Source: Pipra filicauda
Taxonomy: Eukaryota; Chordata; Aves; Passeriformes; Pipridae
Assembly: GCF_003945595.2 (NCBI RefSeq)
Contig: NW_024104295.1
Span: forward strand, 248,001 to 312,000
DNA length: 64,000 nucleotides
Reading direction: 5' to 3'
The notes below the pieces were generated by a model. It was given only the letters and a program-made list of their open reading frames with translations. It had not been told where the DNA came from and did no database searches. This document shows, piece by piece, positions 36,951 to 50,173 of this stretch (positions are counted from its first letter, which is position 1; every line of letters starts with the position of its first letter). The position numbers were made by a program, and so were the translations under genes.

Positions 36951-39900
36951 GGGTTGCTACTCCCACCACAGTAATACTTATCATATCTAGCTTTTCTGCA
37001 TCTATACACTAAATTTGTCATCTAGATCCTCATAATCTTGCATCCTGATTAATTCAAAACTGCTGCTTTCAGACCATCTGTTATACATATTCTCCCTCCC
37101 CCTGCCCCCCCCCCGCCCCAATTCAGTATACACAAGATACAGTGGTTCTGATATTCCCTGACCACAATTCTGACGTTACTGCATTTCTATGTCTCATCAC
37201 AGCACTGCTTATCTCCCCCCACAGCACAGCGGATTTGCTTGCCCATTTGTCAGATCCTGCCACTGGGATCTGCTTGTGCTGGCAGACCTGCACGGCAAAT
37301 CATGCGCCGTGACCAGTCCTTCTGAACTGGTGCAGAAATGCCTTCCAGCCTTCCACATTCTTCCGCACAGAGTTCAATTATTGTGATTTTTTGAAGAAGC
37401 TGCCAGATGATGCGTAACCAGAAGGGTCATGGTGTTTGTCAGTCTCTTTCTTTAAAATGATTATATATTCTGCATATTCCCTAATCTTCTAATCTGGTAT
37501 GTCAGAAATTACTTACCTTCAATTAAATAATTACAGCAGTTTTTCAAAGTATATGAGTTCCCACAGATACTATGGGACATGCTTGGTGAAGAGTCTAGAA
37601 AACAACAATAACAATACTGCAAAGGATCTTAATTAATCTAAGTTGGTTTAAGTCCAGTGTTCTTTAGGTGTTTTGATGATTGGAGAGGACTGTAGGATGT
37701 TGTGCTATTATAGATATGTAAGTTTGGAAAATAAAGTCTGTCACAAAGGTTTGATTCACAGACTTGTACATAGGTACCTGGTGATGCTATTTGAGATGTC
37801 CTAGCTTCTTTAATACCCCCACGGCTTCTGTCTAGGCACTATAGAAAGAGAACTAACCATACACTAAATTTGGCAGCTACTAGAGGGTCTCTGAGATCCT
37901 CTGGGATGTCTGAAAAGATATAGAGTACCTTTACATACAGGGAACTAAAATGGAACCCCTAGTCCCTACTTTGTATGTAAGTTGTAAAATAGTACAATAA
38001 CAAAGGAAATAATTCTACAAAATACACTGAAATTATTAAAAGAATATTGTAAGAAATCCAGAGGAACAACAAAAAAAATCATGATCAGGTATTCAGTTTC
38101 AAATGTTGGGTGTATCGGTACTTGGCACACTGGAGTGGAAAGAGCTTCCAGCTTTGGTGAGTCCAGTCCCTGCCATCATTGCCAAAACAATTTATAATCC
38201 TCTCCAAACTCACAAGTTTTGTCCTTGAGCACTTATCGCCTACTGCTCTTTCAACTAACAGCCAAACATTGTAATCAGTTATAACCCATAGATATATGTG
38301 ATACACATATAGGTTATATTTCCCTGGGAAGATATACATTCTGATTGTTCCTCACACTCTTTCCATTCTTTTGGAAGGTGTTTAGGCCATGATTTTAAAG
38401 AATTATATCAATCAAACTGGAAATCAAGCTGCAAGTTATATAGCCTCCAACTATCTGGCTACAATGTTGTTAGAGAAAATGGAAGCACTTACCAGACAAG
38501 AACTCTATATTTTTCATGTCTTTAGGGTAAAAACTACAAATAATGACATCTTCTTTTGTACTGCCTCTGCCCATTTTGGACTAACAATCAGCCATCTAAA
38601 ACCTGAAATTTGGTTTATATTATTCCATAGAAAAGGAGAAGAAATAAATTCAGGACTGATACATCAACACAGAAAAATAAAATCCTCATTTTCAAAGTGG
38701 ACTGACAGAAAACAGCTTCAGTAAAGGAAGATTAGTAATGCAACTAAAAAATTCGCTTTTTACTGGAGTTTCTGGTAATGGGAAGTTAGAAATATTTGTA
38801 GTTTGTATCAAACTACACAGTCAAGAGAACTCAAACCCAATGACTGGAACTGAGATGTGGATTTGATTCTTTTTTCAAAGGAATAGAGCAGTACTAACTT
38901 CCTATATTTTTGACCATTTTTTGCCCGAAAGTTTTCACTGCAAAGTTCAAAATAAGGTAAAGGACGAGGAATACAAACTTAGTGTTTCAAAAAAAAAAAG
39001 AAAAAGATGTGCTGTTCATCAAAATTATAGAAAGCCTTGTCCACTAAATGACTACAAGGTGCTACACCATAAATAACTGCATAGCTCCGTGAGTATAAAC
39101 ACTGGCAAAATCTTAAATAATACTGTCTACACTGGTCAAAATATTTTCATCTTGAACTAACCAAAATACCCCCAAATGCATCCACGTAATCATTATTCAG
39201 CACAATATATTAATTACAGATTGAACTTGACAGCTATGACCAGCTTCATAAAAGCATTCTGACATGAAATTTAAGCCCTCATTGTTTTTATAGTAAAGGA
39301 TTATTATCTGGATTTAGATCACTTGTTACAAGAGTATATCTTTTCTTTTTTTTGAATGTTATTACCATATTTTTTCCTTCCTTAGCAGAGAATTTGAAAA
39401 TATCTGGTGGTGTTCACTTTCCTGGTGGATGTTGCTTCTGGCATAATAAGCACAATGTGGTTACAGCCTTCTAACTTTTTTATCCAAAAGATATGAGTTA
39501 ATGTACAAGATGTTAGTCTGTGGCAATCATATCCACTGCATAACTGAATTTAGACTTCAGACCTGCCAAGTATCTCACGCTGCTCACAGGGCTCACGCAG
39601 TTGGCTCATGCCTGGCATTCTCTTGCAGCTGGGGATCCAACACACACACGTATTCAGCATTTACACAGATCCTTTGATTTGGTACATGAGATCATGGAGG
39701 AGGAATGAAGCTGTCGCAAGCCCATCCCATCTTAATGGAGCCTTCTGCTCACAGAGATTGTGCCAGGGAGATATGCTCTCTGGATGCAGCCCAGTTTCCC
39801 AGCTGCATGTCAGCCCATCACTCAGTGCTTCCTCTGTCCCCTGGCCTCGCACGGCATTCTCACAGGTACTGAAATAAATGAGACCTGAAAGCACCGATAT

Positions 39901-42689
39901 CTGATACCATACAATGCACAGAACTTGCAGTTTATTATGAAGCAGACAGTGCAATAAATCCCTCTGTATTATATTTAGTAATGGTATCATTTGTGTCATT
40001 CAGGAAAGTGATCTGGATAGTTTTGTACAACCCCACGGCTTTGAATAAATCACTTCCAGAGTGAAGTATTTGACCGATGAGACACTAACTGTCCTACAGC
40101 GAGAAAATTATTCAGGCTGGGAAGATGACAGGTTCAGAGCATGAAAAACAATAAGCCATAGAAAGGCTGGAAAGAACAAAATGTACAAAAGACCAAAGGG
40201 CAATTGTCACTATCCCTGAGTAATGACCATAACAACAGGTGCTAAAACATACAATACAACTATATAGTACTAGCCAATTTCTAAACTGGCAGAAAGCTCA
40301 ATAGCCAAGTGAAACCCTTTATAAGCAAGAGAGTCTCATTTGCACAATGAAAGGGCCAAATAAAAATGACTAGGTTTTGTTTGCAATACCCCTTACAGTT
40401 GTCTGCAATGTGAGAGAGCTTTCTGTTTGCTATTTCCATTTGATCTCCCTATGCTGTAGCTAATATAATGGTTGCCAATTGGAAAATAAGTAGAATCTGT
40501 AGTTAAAATTGTCTATGGCCTTGAAATTGTTATAATTTTTTCCTCATCTTTCTTTACAATGAGATCCATTTTACAAGTACAATATAAAACTATTCCAATT
40601 TTTCCTCATGAGGATGTTTATCCTTTCTTATCTAGCCTGCCTGTCATATCTTATTATAATTTACAGAAATCTGAAATGTGCTGTTCTGATAAATCTGTCA
40701 GAATAATAACAGAAATACATATAGTTAATCATTGTGATAGGGTTTCCATATTATTGTAAGATAGAACTGAATATTATGAATAACATTAAATGTAATTTAT
40801 ATGAATATATAAATCCTTACCAGTGGTTTCAATTTTCCAGTAATCTTGAAATTTTATCAGATACTAATTGCTAATAAGCACGATTCATTATGACTTACTG
40901 CGCACAGATTTACTGTTCATGACAGTGAAGTAAGACAACAGACACAGTATTCCTGAAAATGAAAAAAAAGTTCTTACTATCTGTAGGTCTGTCAAATATA
41001 AAGTAATACTTGTTCTACAAAATGTCAGTATGTCTGTTGGTCTTCAGTAACTATGTTACTCTGAGCCTTTTTTTTAGTATAGCATGCAGCCAGGCTGAGG
41101 TAGCTAGAGATAAGAATTGGCATCAAGCTGTCATTTGGGGAAATGTTGCATCTAGATTCTTTAGATCCAATCAGGGAGACCTGAAGGGAGATTTATCTTC
41201 TCCTGTATAATCACTAATGATTACAACATTGAATTCACAAATTCTGAGAATAGAAAACATAAACCCCAGAGAATTACTTTTTTGTTTCAAAGGCACATTA
41301 GCTGTAATCCTAAGCATATGTCTCTGCCTCCTGCACAAATACAGGAAAATCCAACAGAATAAGCAATACCATTCTTTGATTTATTTATCTGCGCATTCAC
41401 GCTTCAGCTTTGTCATCAAGCAATCCATTTCAGCCTCCTCCATGCACCTTTTTTCATTTTGCTGTTTTTCACTGAAGCTCTTCTTGCTGCTACTGCCTCC
41501 AGAGTCACACACAAATAGATTTAGGCATGAACATTTAATGGCAAAGGCCTTTGAAAATTATAGAACTAATTTTTTCAAATTTTTTTTCTACTTGATAGCT
41601 TGCAGCACCAAACCAAACAGAATCATTAAATGGTTCAATGGACTAAGATCAAAGACAGACACCTGTGAGCAAAATCCTCTATTATCCTTTCACTGTCAAA
41701 AGCAATTGTTGCTAATTGAACAAGTTTGTTTAGTTGTAATATAGCTCAAGAGACCATATCCTGAGCTGCTGGAAATAGATCTGGTTCTGCTGAAGTCAGC
41801 TCTGCTAATCTATAGCAACTGAGGAACTGTCACAAGGAAACAGTTAACCCATTGCTTAACCACATGGGCTGCGTGACCAGCTATTACAACAAAAATATGT
41901 CTCAAAACTTGGGATGAACAAGAAAAAAATGACCACATTCATCTTTGACTAATTTTATGTGAGAAGCTATTAAATACACACTTTGGTATCAGTAGACTAG
42001 ATGGCATCCAATAGCATTTGATGAAGACAACATTTAAAATACGCTGGAAGGTCTGCAAGCAGACTCCAGCCATCATTTTCTAAATGCTTTTAAAATCTGA
42101 TTTCCCTTTGCAAGAAAGAAAGCTTCTCTCCTCCCTGCTCAGGTTTAACACACAACTCAATCAACCAGCAAGCAACAAAATGCAGTGCTAGCATATGGAT
42201 TTAAATGTTTAGAAAGTAAATAATAACAAATGAAGCACATCTTCAAAGCAGTAATCTTTATAAAGAGAGCTCAGAAAAAAAGTGTGAGTTTATCTGCCAC
42301 ATTTTAATTCCTGGCAATTTCATTCCAGTGAATGGAATAAAAACAAAATCCAAGCGATCACCCAAATGACTTCCTGTAAGGGCAAATTAGATAGAGATGG
42401 AAGATATAGGTCTGCTACACACATCACAACAGCCTGATTTTCAACAGTAAAATTATATACAAGCAATGCTTTCTGAGGTAGCAGTGCACATTAAAAATGA
42501 AAGAATGTAGTTTAGAGAGAGATTAAAAAAAATTGCAATCATAAATACAAATATTATTTCTTTCAGAATCAGTACTGGCTCATTCATTCAGCTAGGTAAA
42601 GAGAGCCTACAAATAACTCCTGTAAACCGCCAACTTAGCCTGTTTCTCTATCTGGTGCTTCATAGGACTTGCAGCAGATGACAGCTACA
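36951..42689. other. Intergenic DNA, nothing recognised
   Basis: AT-rich unique sequence with a C-run at about 37103-37117. The longest frame (41217-41744, 175 codons) is rich in Phe, Leu and Lys, has no known domain and no splice support, and is most simply chance. No RNA gene or element was identified. Confidence 0.6.
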
Positions 42690-43525
42690 GCGGAATGCCA
42701 GTGCAACACTCCAGCACCTCAGTGTCCTTCCTGAATTGGACATGGTACTTGAGGTGCGGCCTCACCAGTGCCAAGTACAGGGGAAGAATCACTTCTGTAC
42801 TCCTGCTGGCCACACTATTGCTGTTATGGGCCAGGATGCCACTGGCCTTCTTGGCCACCTGGGCACACTGCTGGCTCATGCTCAGCTGCTGTCAGCCAAC
42901 ACAACTAGGTCCTGTTCAGCTGGGCAGCTTTTCAGCCTGTTGCCCTGCACAGGGTTGTTTTGGTCAAAGGGTAGGACCTGGCACTTGGCCTTGTTGAACC
43001 TCATGCTAGTGGTCTGGCCCATTAACAGAGCCTGTCCATGTCCCTCTGCAGAGCCTTCCTTCTCTCTAGCAGATCAACATTCCCATCCAACTTAATGTCG
43101 TCTGTGAGTTTGATAATGGTACACTCAATTCTCTCATCCAGATCATCAGTAAAGATAGTAAACAGAACTGGGCCCTACACTGACTCCTGGAGGACACCAC
43201 TAGTGACCAGATACCAACTGGATGCAGCACGGTTCACCACCACTCTCTGGGCCCAGCTGTCCAGCCAGTTTTTAAACCAGGAGGTGTGGAGAGTGCACCT
43301 GTCCAAGCCGTGGACTGCCAGCTTTTCCAAGAGTATGCCGTGTGAGATGGTGTCAAAGGTTTTGCTGAAGTCCGGGTAGACTACATCTACAGCCTTCCCC
43401 TCATCTGCTAGGCAGGTCATCTGGTCATAAAAGGGGCTCTGGTCATAAAAGGAGCTCAGGTCATAAAAGGAGCCCTAAACCTGTGCTGGCTGGGTCTGAT
43501 CCCTTGATTGTCCTGATACTGTATC
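42690..43525 (-). mobile_element. CR1 LINE fragment, ORF2 part
   Basis: Minus-strand CR1 ORF2. The frame at 43175-43420 contains AVDVVYPDFSKTFDTISHGI, the DFSKAFDTVSH reverse-transcriptase block, followed by LLEKLAVHGLD and WFKNWLDSWAQRVVVN. The frame at 42685-42879 contains the [14 protein letters not shown] block from the C-terminal region. Stops and shifts separate the frames, so the copy is dead. The CR1 3' terminus is missing. Confidence 0.93.
43421..43474. repeat. 18-bp tandem triplication inside CR1
   Basis: Three adjacent units: CTGGTCATAAAAGGGGCT (43421-43438), CTGGTCATAAAAGGAGCT (43439-43456), CAGGTCATAAAAGGAGCC (43457-43474). The unit length of 18 keeps frame. Confidence 0.95.
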
Positions 43526-46500
43526 ATGTGCTGCAACAAATTTTCTGAAAATGTTGATCTATTAAGCAATCATGTCATGGCAAGAAACTATTTTAAATTA
43601 TCACCAAAACAGAGAGACATACAGTTAGTAACTTCTCAGATCCTGCTCTATGCTACCGTAAAAGAAGGCTGCACACCACCAGGTTCCCAAGAACAGAAGT
43701 CCTTGGAATCGGTGCAGGACCAAACCTCATTAGCTTAAACCAGGGGCCCAGGAATGCTTTTGAGCACCCTGGGTTCAAGTATGCTGAGCTTCATGTGTCT
43801 TGTGTCAGAAACTAAAACTCATGAACTCTCCAGCTTGCATCCTGCCCCTTCTCACCCCTGCTTTGGTTTCTGCAAGACAGTGCCTGAATCTGGGTGGTGA
43901 AAAGAGCAAGATCCTGAGGTAACACGAAGATAACCCTTGTTCCATCTATGTACAGTCATTTGTGTGCCTCACTAATTATAAGGAAGGTAGTAAAACATAA
44001 TTATATATTCTAAAAGCCTTTTTCAATACCATCACCCTCTGCACTGGAAACCATACCCTCAGGTCTGGACTTACCAAGCTCTTTGAAAAGTTTCTGCTGT
44101 GCTCTATAAATGAACCATATAAGGTAAGTGAACTGAAATTATTGCTGCTCTGGATAACAGTGATTTTGCAAAACCACACAGCATTTAGTCCTATTCTGAT
44201 TTAAGCATAGCAAAAGGTGCATTAGCATGTATCTACTCAGAAATCAGGAATGGGCAAGTACAAACCCCACAGTTCTTCCAGAGTTAGAGGGAGTGCAAGA
44301 TCCAACAATGCCTAACTGAACATAGGAAAAGCAGAAGACAAAGGAAGGCTGTATTTCAAAAATATTAGCATCTTATTCAGCATCCTAAACTAAACACAAC
44401 TCTGAAACAATTCTATGCAGAAGCCCTACCAAAAGCTGCTGAATACACTCTGAGAAACACCTAAAATGACTGGGCTGATACCAATTTCTTAACGTACAGA
44501 AATAGGTAACGTTTCGGTGGGCTGACAATATGCCAAAGTAATTTTCAACACAAATAATGCCAAACCAAGATTTGGATAGTAATCAAGCTAGGAAACGTGT
44601 GAAATGCAAAATGCTTCGAGTAAAAACAAGACCCTGTTTCATTTCCATGCACTTTCAAGGTCAATGACCTAAAGCACAGCTTATCTTGTTTTTTGTGCTC
44701 CTCTTCCGCTTTGTCTAGCGTTTATAGGAGCAAAACTATAACAAGAGCTTGGCTGATAGATCTAGATCTATACCTAGATCTAATTCAAGATGTGAATTAC
44801 ACTATTCTAAAAATAAGGCCTGGCACTGCAACCAGGTTTCAGAGACTGCAGTGCTGGCTCCTTTCAAGTTACCCATGGGCTTACTAAGCAGTTGGCCAGC
44901 AAGATGCTGGATTCTCATATCTGGTGTGAGTCCGGCAAAAGCACTCCAAAGGAAGCATTCCTTTAAAAATTAGTAGGATGAGGGAACAAATTTTACAAAA
45001 ATTCCCCTAAATGACTGTGATGGGGAAAGGGAAGAAAACAGCTTGAAGATACTTAGGTATCCCTAAATATATGTATCTGACTTAAAAATTTACTAGTATC
45101 ATTCTCAGGAAAATTTTTTTGTATAACTCGTGTGTATAACTTCAAGCTTTCAAATGTTTCTTTCTTTTCTGATTTCCAAATTTTAAAAAAATCCCTACAT
45201 AAAGGATTTCTTCTCTCTCAGCTGCAGACACACTTCACCTCAAGTTTTTAAAAGTTACACAGTAAGAAAAAGGAAAATGCAACTGTAATTGCATACTCCG
45301 TAGTGTTTTCATAGCTGGGAAAGTTATGTAAATTACAGAGTAGATTAATGAAGAGGAACTGAAAAAAAGTGAAAAAATTGCTCAATTTCCCCTATGAACC
45401 AGAAAGAAACAAGGAGAAAAAGAAAGGGACCAAAACCTCAAATTCTGAGAATTCTAAATCTGTAATTAAAAGAGCAAAGACTGCTACAGTATTGAATCAA
45501 CTTAAAAATATTCATTAAACTGTCCTGTATGTTTTGTGACTCTAGCCTTCAAATCCCAGATAAGAACAGACTTGTCATTCTTTGTTGAAGCACAGCCTTT
45601 GGCAAGGCTTCAGAGGATCGGTGCTGTTACAAGAATGGAAACAATACAGCACAATTTGTCCTGAAGACACTACAGAATGTTTCATCTTTGAAGAATGAAG
45701 ATAGAAAGTGAAATCTGGGCAAGAAAAGTCTTGGGTTTTTTAAACACAAGCTGTGTATTCCTTCATCAATTTAGCAGATTATGGCCTCTGAGAATACCTG
45801 ATATCAAAGTCTGTCCAGGATGACAATTAACAGTATCCTGGAGAACTTATTCAGTTTAGCCTTTAAATCCATGTCTTGGGAAAACAAGTGATGTTTTAAA
45901 ATATATTTGCTAAGAGACTGTATTTAGAAAGTATTTAGGCAGAATTATCTGATCTGTGTTAGATGTAAGGTCAAAAAGGTGAAATCTTCAGTTCCTTCCC
46001 TTCCTTCAGTCATTTCTTACAGCCAGCCATTAACATCTCTGATAACATCTACAGTTTTCAAATACCAGTTTAGATAAAACCCAGTTATTTATGTTAGTTG
46101 ATGATGGTCACTCCTAATCTACTCTTTTTTAAAAACAAAAAATGTGATAGTCATGGTGACTTGAAAAGCAATCTTATTTTCTTGGGATATATATGCCCTA
46201 AGAAACAAGTGTGCCACCTATTGATTTACCAGATATCACCTAAGCATAGCCTTCCTGATTTTGTAATGCTCATATGCTCCAGTAACAATTTTTGAGAACC
46301 TTAATGAACTTCATCTCAAAATGCTCTATGATGAGGACTTCAGAAGAGCCCAGTTTCATAGGCAGAAATTCAACTACAGAAATACTGAAGTACTTGGTCA
46401 TTCCTGTTAAACAATCAAACTGGTTTCATTTCATGCAGCTTATTCAGGATTATGCAGGAAGCTCTATGGTCTCAACTCCTGGCTTAAACCTTTCACTGCT

Positions 46501-47699
46501 GAACCACCTGTCCTCTTCTGAGAGTCTCTGAAGCTATTGGGTACATACACACACATGCACTGATGTGACATACCACTACCAGCAGTCAGAGGTCTAGGTA
46601 CAAGCTGTGGCTGCAAGTAATCAGTCTCTAAATAATAGCACTATGCAATTTGCCATTTGCAAATTATGATTAATACATTTGCTAAAAATAATCAATTAAA
46701 TAATTTAATTTAATTTTTGCATAGAAGAAAACTGACTAGAGAATACAAGTATATTGGGGGGACATTTTTCAACACTCCCACACCATACACTTGGTTTAGG
46801 CAGGGAGGCTGTGAAAAATGAAGACTTAAAAATCTCACTCGCAAATCAAAAGAGAAAAAGGCTTGTTCTTTTCTTTGATTTCCACCCCCCCCCGAGAAAG
46901 AGGTCCATTTACATTGATATTGAGTATTTTAATGTGTGAAGTAATACAGCAAACTTAAATGCCAAGATGTTGTGTTGTAAATTCATCATTCCCTAAGACA
47001 GCTGCTTCTTGTCAGAAAAGAGAAGTTCCTTTTAAGTGTCTTTTGAGACTGATATAAAACAAGTTATATGACAAGACTGTTTGTACTGTATGTCATCAGG
47101 TATTTCTTAAAGCATAAATTATGACTGATTTGTTTTAATGGAAAAAAGAGTTATTTCAGACAAGCAATCCAGTGAATAGTAATTCTACTTCTGATGTTTC
47201 AGAAATGAGAAATGACTCCCCCAGTGGTACTTCCAGTAAAAGTAGAAAGATAATTTCACACACCTCAACATGCAAATTTCCAACACTCAAACTCAAAAAA
47301 TACTTTGAATTGGCAGTAGCTTACGCATTTAAATCCCTTTTGAAATTAAATATTTAAAATGTTGTTCCCCAATATTCTTTCAAATATGTTTCTAATACAT
47401 ACTTGATTTATTTTTGCAGAAGCCTTAATTTAATCAAACTGATAGGATATTTGGCCCTGTTCCTTCATAGGACAGCATACAAATTCTACAGTGGCTCTAT
47501 CAAAAGTTAAGTCATGAAATTTCGTTAAAATGTGTAGTCAATAAGGTCCTTGTAGCTAATAAAGTTCTTATTAATTTTATTCAGTATTTAGTCTCAGAAA
47601 GATCTTTAATTTTATAATCTTCTATCTTTAAAACAATTTATATTATTCTGGTTTGTGTATCTTTGAATGTTAGAATAAATTATATTTCAATAAAATATT
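43526..47699. other. Intergenic DNA, nothing recognised
   Basis: AT-rich unique sequence. A perfect 16-bp palindrome ATAGATCTAGATCTAT lies at 44756-44771. A C-run occurs near 46886. No exon or RNA gene was recognised. Confidence 0.6.
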
Positions 47700-47810
47700 G
47701 AGTTCAAGAAGCATTTGGACAATGCTCTCAGGCACGTGCTGTGATTCTGGGGGCTGTCCCTTCAATGATCCTTCTGGTCCCTTCCAACTCAGAATATTCT
47801 GTGATTCTGT
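47700..47810 (+). mobile_element. Short CR1 3' terminal fragment
   Basis: The plus-strand sequence holds GAGTTCAAGAAGCATTTGGA, GCTCTCAGGCACGTGCTGTG, GGTCCCTTCCAACTCAGAAT and the terminal ATTCTGTGATTCTGT octamers. Only about 110 bp of the 3' end was copied. Confidence 0.92.
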
Positions 47811-48753
47811 AGTTTCTGTCATTTGTGACTATTTGTCAGTTGTGTAGTTTCGTGACTTTTGTAACTGTTCTCCTCATTAGTCCTCTTCCTTTGCTTTCTT
47901 ATCAGTCTGTTGTTACTTAATAAAACATCTCAGAATATTTTTGCAAAATTAAATTAATTTTTTTTCTTGATATATTTGCATAATTTTGCCAAAACACAGG
48001 TAAAAATGCTGCAATTATATGGCTGTCACACAGTGCTTGATTGTCTCTTCTCATGGCAAACACAGTTAAAAGTAAAGATGGAAAGTCTTTATTCTGTCTC
48101 TGCAGAATTCATTTCCACGGAATGGTAAGACCACATTTATTTAGACTACGGAGGAGGAGGTAGGTGCCCACAACATGCTCATGGTCCTTAACTCCCAGAC
48201 ATACAACTGAACAGAAAGTAGCACTGGCCTGACGAACACAGACTCACCTGTTGTGGAGTCAAAATGCCACAAAAGCACACACCTGGAGGTGCTTCTGGGT
48301 CCTGAAGGTTAGACATGTAAACATGGAACAAATAACAGAGCTGGGGAGGGAACAGCATGCTCGACTTTCTCCTGGTCCGTCTTCCTTTCTGTCTGCTTCA
48401 CAAAACAGTTGCATAGTCTTCAGAAAATTTGTGAGAAGGTGCCAGCTATGAGTTTGAAACTATCTGTGCATTTCCTATCTGCATGGGACGCTTTAGTCTT
48501 CAAGGACAACTGAGCCCATTCTTCCATGAGTGTATTGAAATACAGGGTAATTATGCACCAAATTACCCTGTCCCTCTTCTTTCACATAGAGTCTGCATCG
48601 CTGTACGTTTTTTAGGTGACAATTCCAATGAAATAAAGAAAATATCTAACCAACTAATGTTTGGCTATCATGATGTTTGAAATAGCCACAAGAACTACCA
48701 TTATTGAAGATAAGAAAAAGAAAAGTCTTCCCAGTCATGGAAATCTTTGGGTT
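47811..48753. other. Intergenic DNA, nothing recognised
   Basis: Unique sequence between a CR1 fragment and an LTR. No exon or RNA gene was seen. Confidence 0.6.
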
Positions 48754-49276
48754 TGGGATAAGTAGATCCCAAGCAGCAACTAAGCACTTGTGGGCTGCTT
48801 GCTTACTATACCCCCACAGCCACAGCAGGGTAGGGGAAATAATTACAAAAACAGAAGTGAGAAAATAAGTGGCTCAAAATAAAGACTGCTTAATAAATGA
48901 AGGAAGGAAAAGTTTAAAAAATCCCCAAGTGATGCAAAGGCAATCACTCAGCACCTTCCACCAGCCTAGCCAGTCCCCAAGCAACATCTGCCTTGGGAAG
49001 ATCACCCCCCAGCGTTATTGCTGAGCCTGATGTTATATAGCATAAAATACCCCTTTGGTCAGTTGAGGTCAGCTCTCCCAGCTGTGTCCCCTTCTCAGCC
49101 TCCTGCCCACCCTCAGGCCTACTCTCTGGCAGGGCAGCATAACAAACAGCCTTGACATTGTGCAACCACTGCTTAGCAATAGCATTATCAACACTATTTC
49201 GATCACAAACCTAGAACATGGCAACCCACAAGCTGCAGGGAAAAAAACTATCTGCACCCCAGGTAGACCCAGCACA
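48754..49276 (-). mobile_element. Solo LTR of an avian endogenous retrovirus (ERVL-type)
   Basis: Read on the minus strand this is an avian LTR that begins TGTGCTGG at 49276 and ends TATCCCA at 48754, so it has TG...CA ends. It matches a widespread bird LTR I recognise: the block GTTGATAATGCTATTGCTAA, the CCAGAGAGTAGGCCTGAGGG block, CTGACCAAAGGGGTATTTTA, a TATA-like TATATAAC (about 49032-49039), and the TGCTTAGTTGCTGC end block. A 5-bp flank GGGTT (48749-48753) against AGGTT (49277-49281) is a 4-of-5 target-site duplication. No internal viral genes adjoin it. Assignment to ERVL is tentative. Confidence 0.8.
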
Positions 49277-50024
49277 AGGTTAAAACCAAATCTTTGCCTT
49301 TACTATTTACATCCATCTCTTACTTTTTTAGCACCAGTCTGGCACTGTCGTGCCAGACTCTGTTTAGAGAAATAAAGGTCCATGATGAAGTTTAGGAAGC
49401 AGGTGACTTGCCTGTACCAAAATTCTTTTTCCTTCCTTCCTTCCTTCCCTGCCAGTGTAAGCCTCTACTAACCACTGTAAGCCTGAGAAATCCATTGGCC
49501 AGAATTGGTGGAGTGTCAGTCAGTCACCAAGTTCAGCGAGATTTCTTCTGCCTGTGGAGATACCAGTCAGTATAAATGGTTCTTCACTTGTCAGCACAGT
49601 TACTTTCCAGGGAAGGTGATTATAAATCTCTATAAATTTTCTATAGGAGTGTCAAAAGTGGAACGAGACACCTTCACACGTGGTTTTCCTATGCCTGAAA
49701 ATGACCTACCAGCTCTTCTGTTATGATGGTACGCATTTGTCATAGTGTGATGGCAGGACCTCTTTGTGCTATGATCTCAATAGATTGATATGGCTTATAA
49801 AAATAGAACTAAATTTATACTTGCAGTGCAATGTTGTAAAAAATCTGGGGAGAAAGCAATGAGATTTGTGATTATAAGAAATCACAGGCGAGATATGTTA
49901 GCAGCTGTAATTTCTTTACCTATTATTACCTGACTTTGAGGCCTGGAAATGATTAGATTTTCTTGTTTTCTGTCACTTCAGCAGTTACTGATAGCAATTA
50001 AGCTGCATTTCAAGTAGAAAATGT
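49277..50024. other. Intergenic DNA with a TTCC microsatellite
   Basis: A short TTCC tract lies at about 49430-49449. Otherwise the sequence is unique and no gene is recognised. Confidence 0.6.
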
Positions 50025-50173
50025 TTTTTGATTTCAGAATTCAGCAAATACTAGAATGAATTATATATAATGGCCAGTCTTCGCGAGCGAAGATTTGGGA
50101 AAGGTCATTAACCCTTCCAGCCTGCGCAGTGGATTTTTGATTTCAGAATTCAGCAAATACTAGAATGAATTAT
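50025..50173. repeat. Perfect 40-bp direct repeats flanking a CpG-rich 69-bp insert
   Basis: Two identical 40-bp copies lie at 50025-50064 and 50134-50173 (both contain GATTTCAGAATTCAGCAAAT and ACTAGAATGAATTAT). Between them is a 69-bp segment (50065-50133) with a GC-rich core that differs sharply from the AT-rich flank. The segment includes the inverted repeat TCTTCGC-GA-GCGAAGA at 50078-50093. It may be a duplication made during insertion or break repair. I do not recognise the insert. Confidence 0.95.

Noticed and set aside
41217..41744. 175-codon ORF as a novel gene
   Set aside because: Phe/Leu/Lys-rich composition typical of AT-rich noncoding DNA, no known motif, no promoter or splice sites in evidence.
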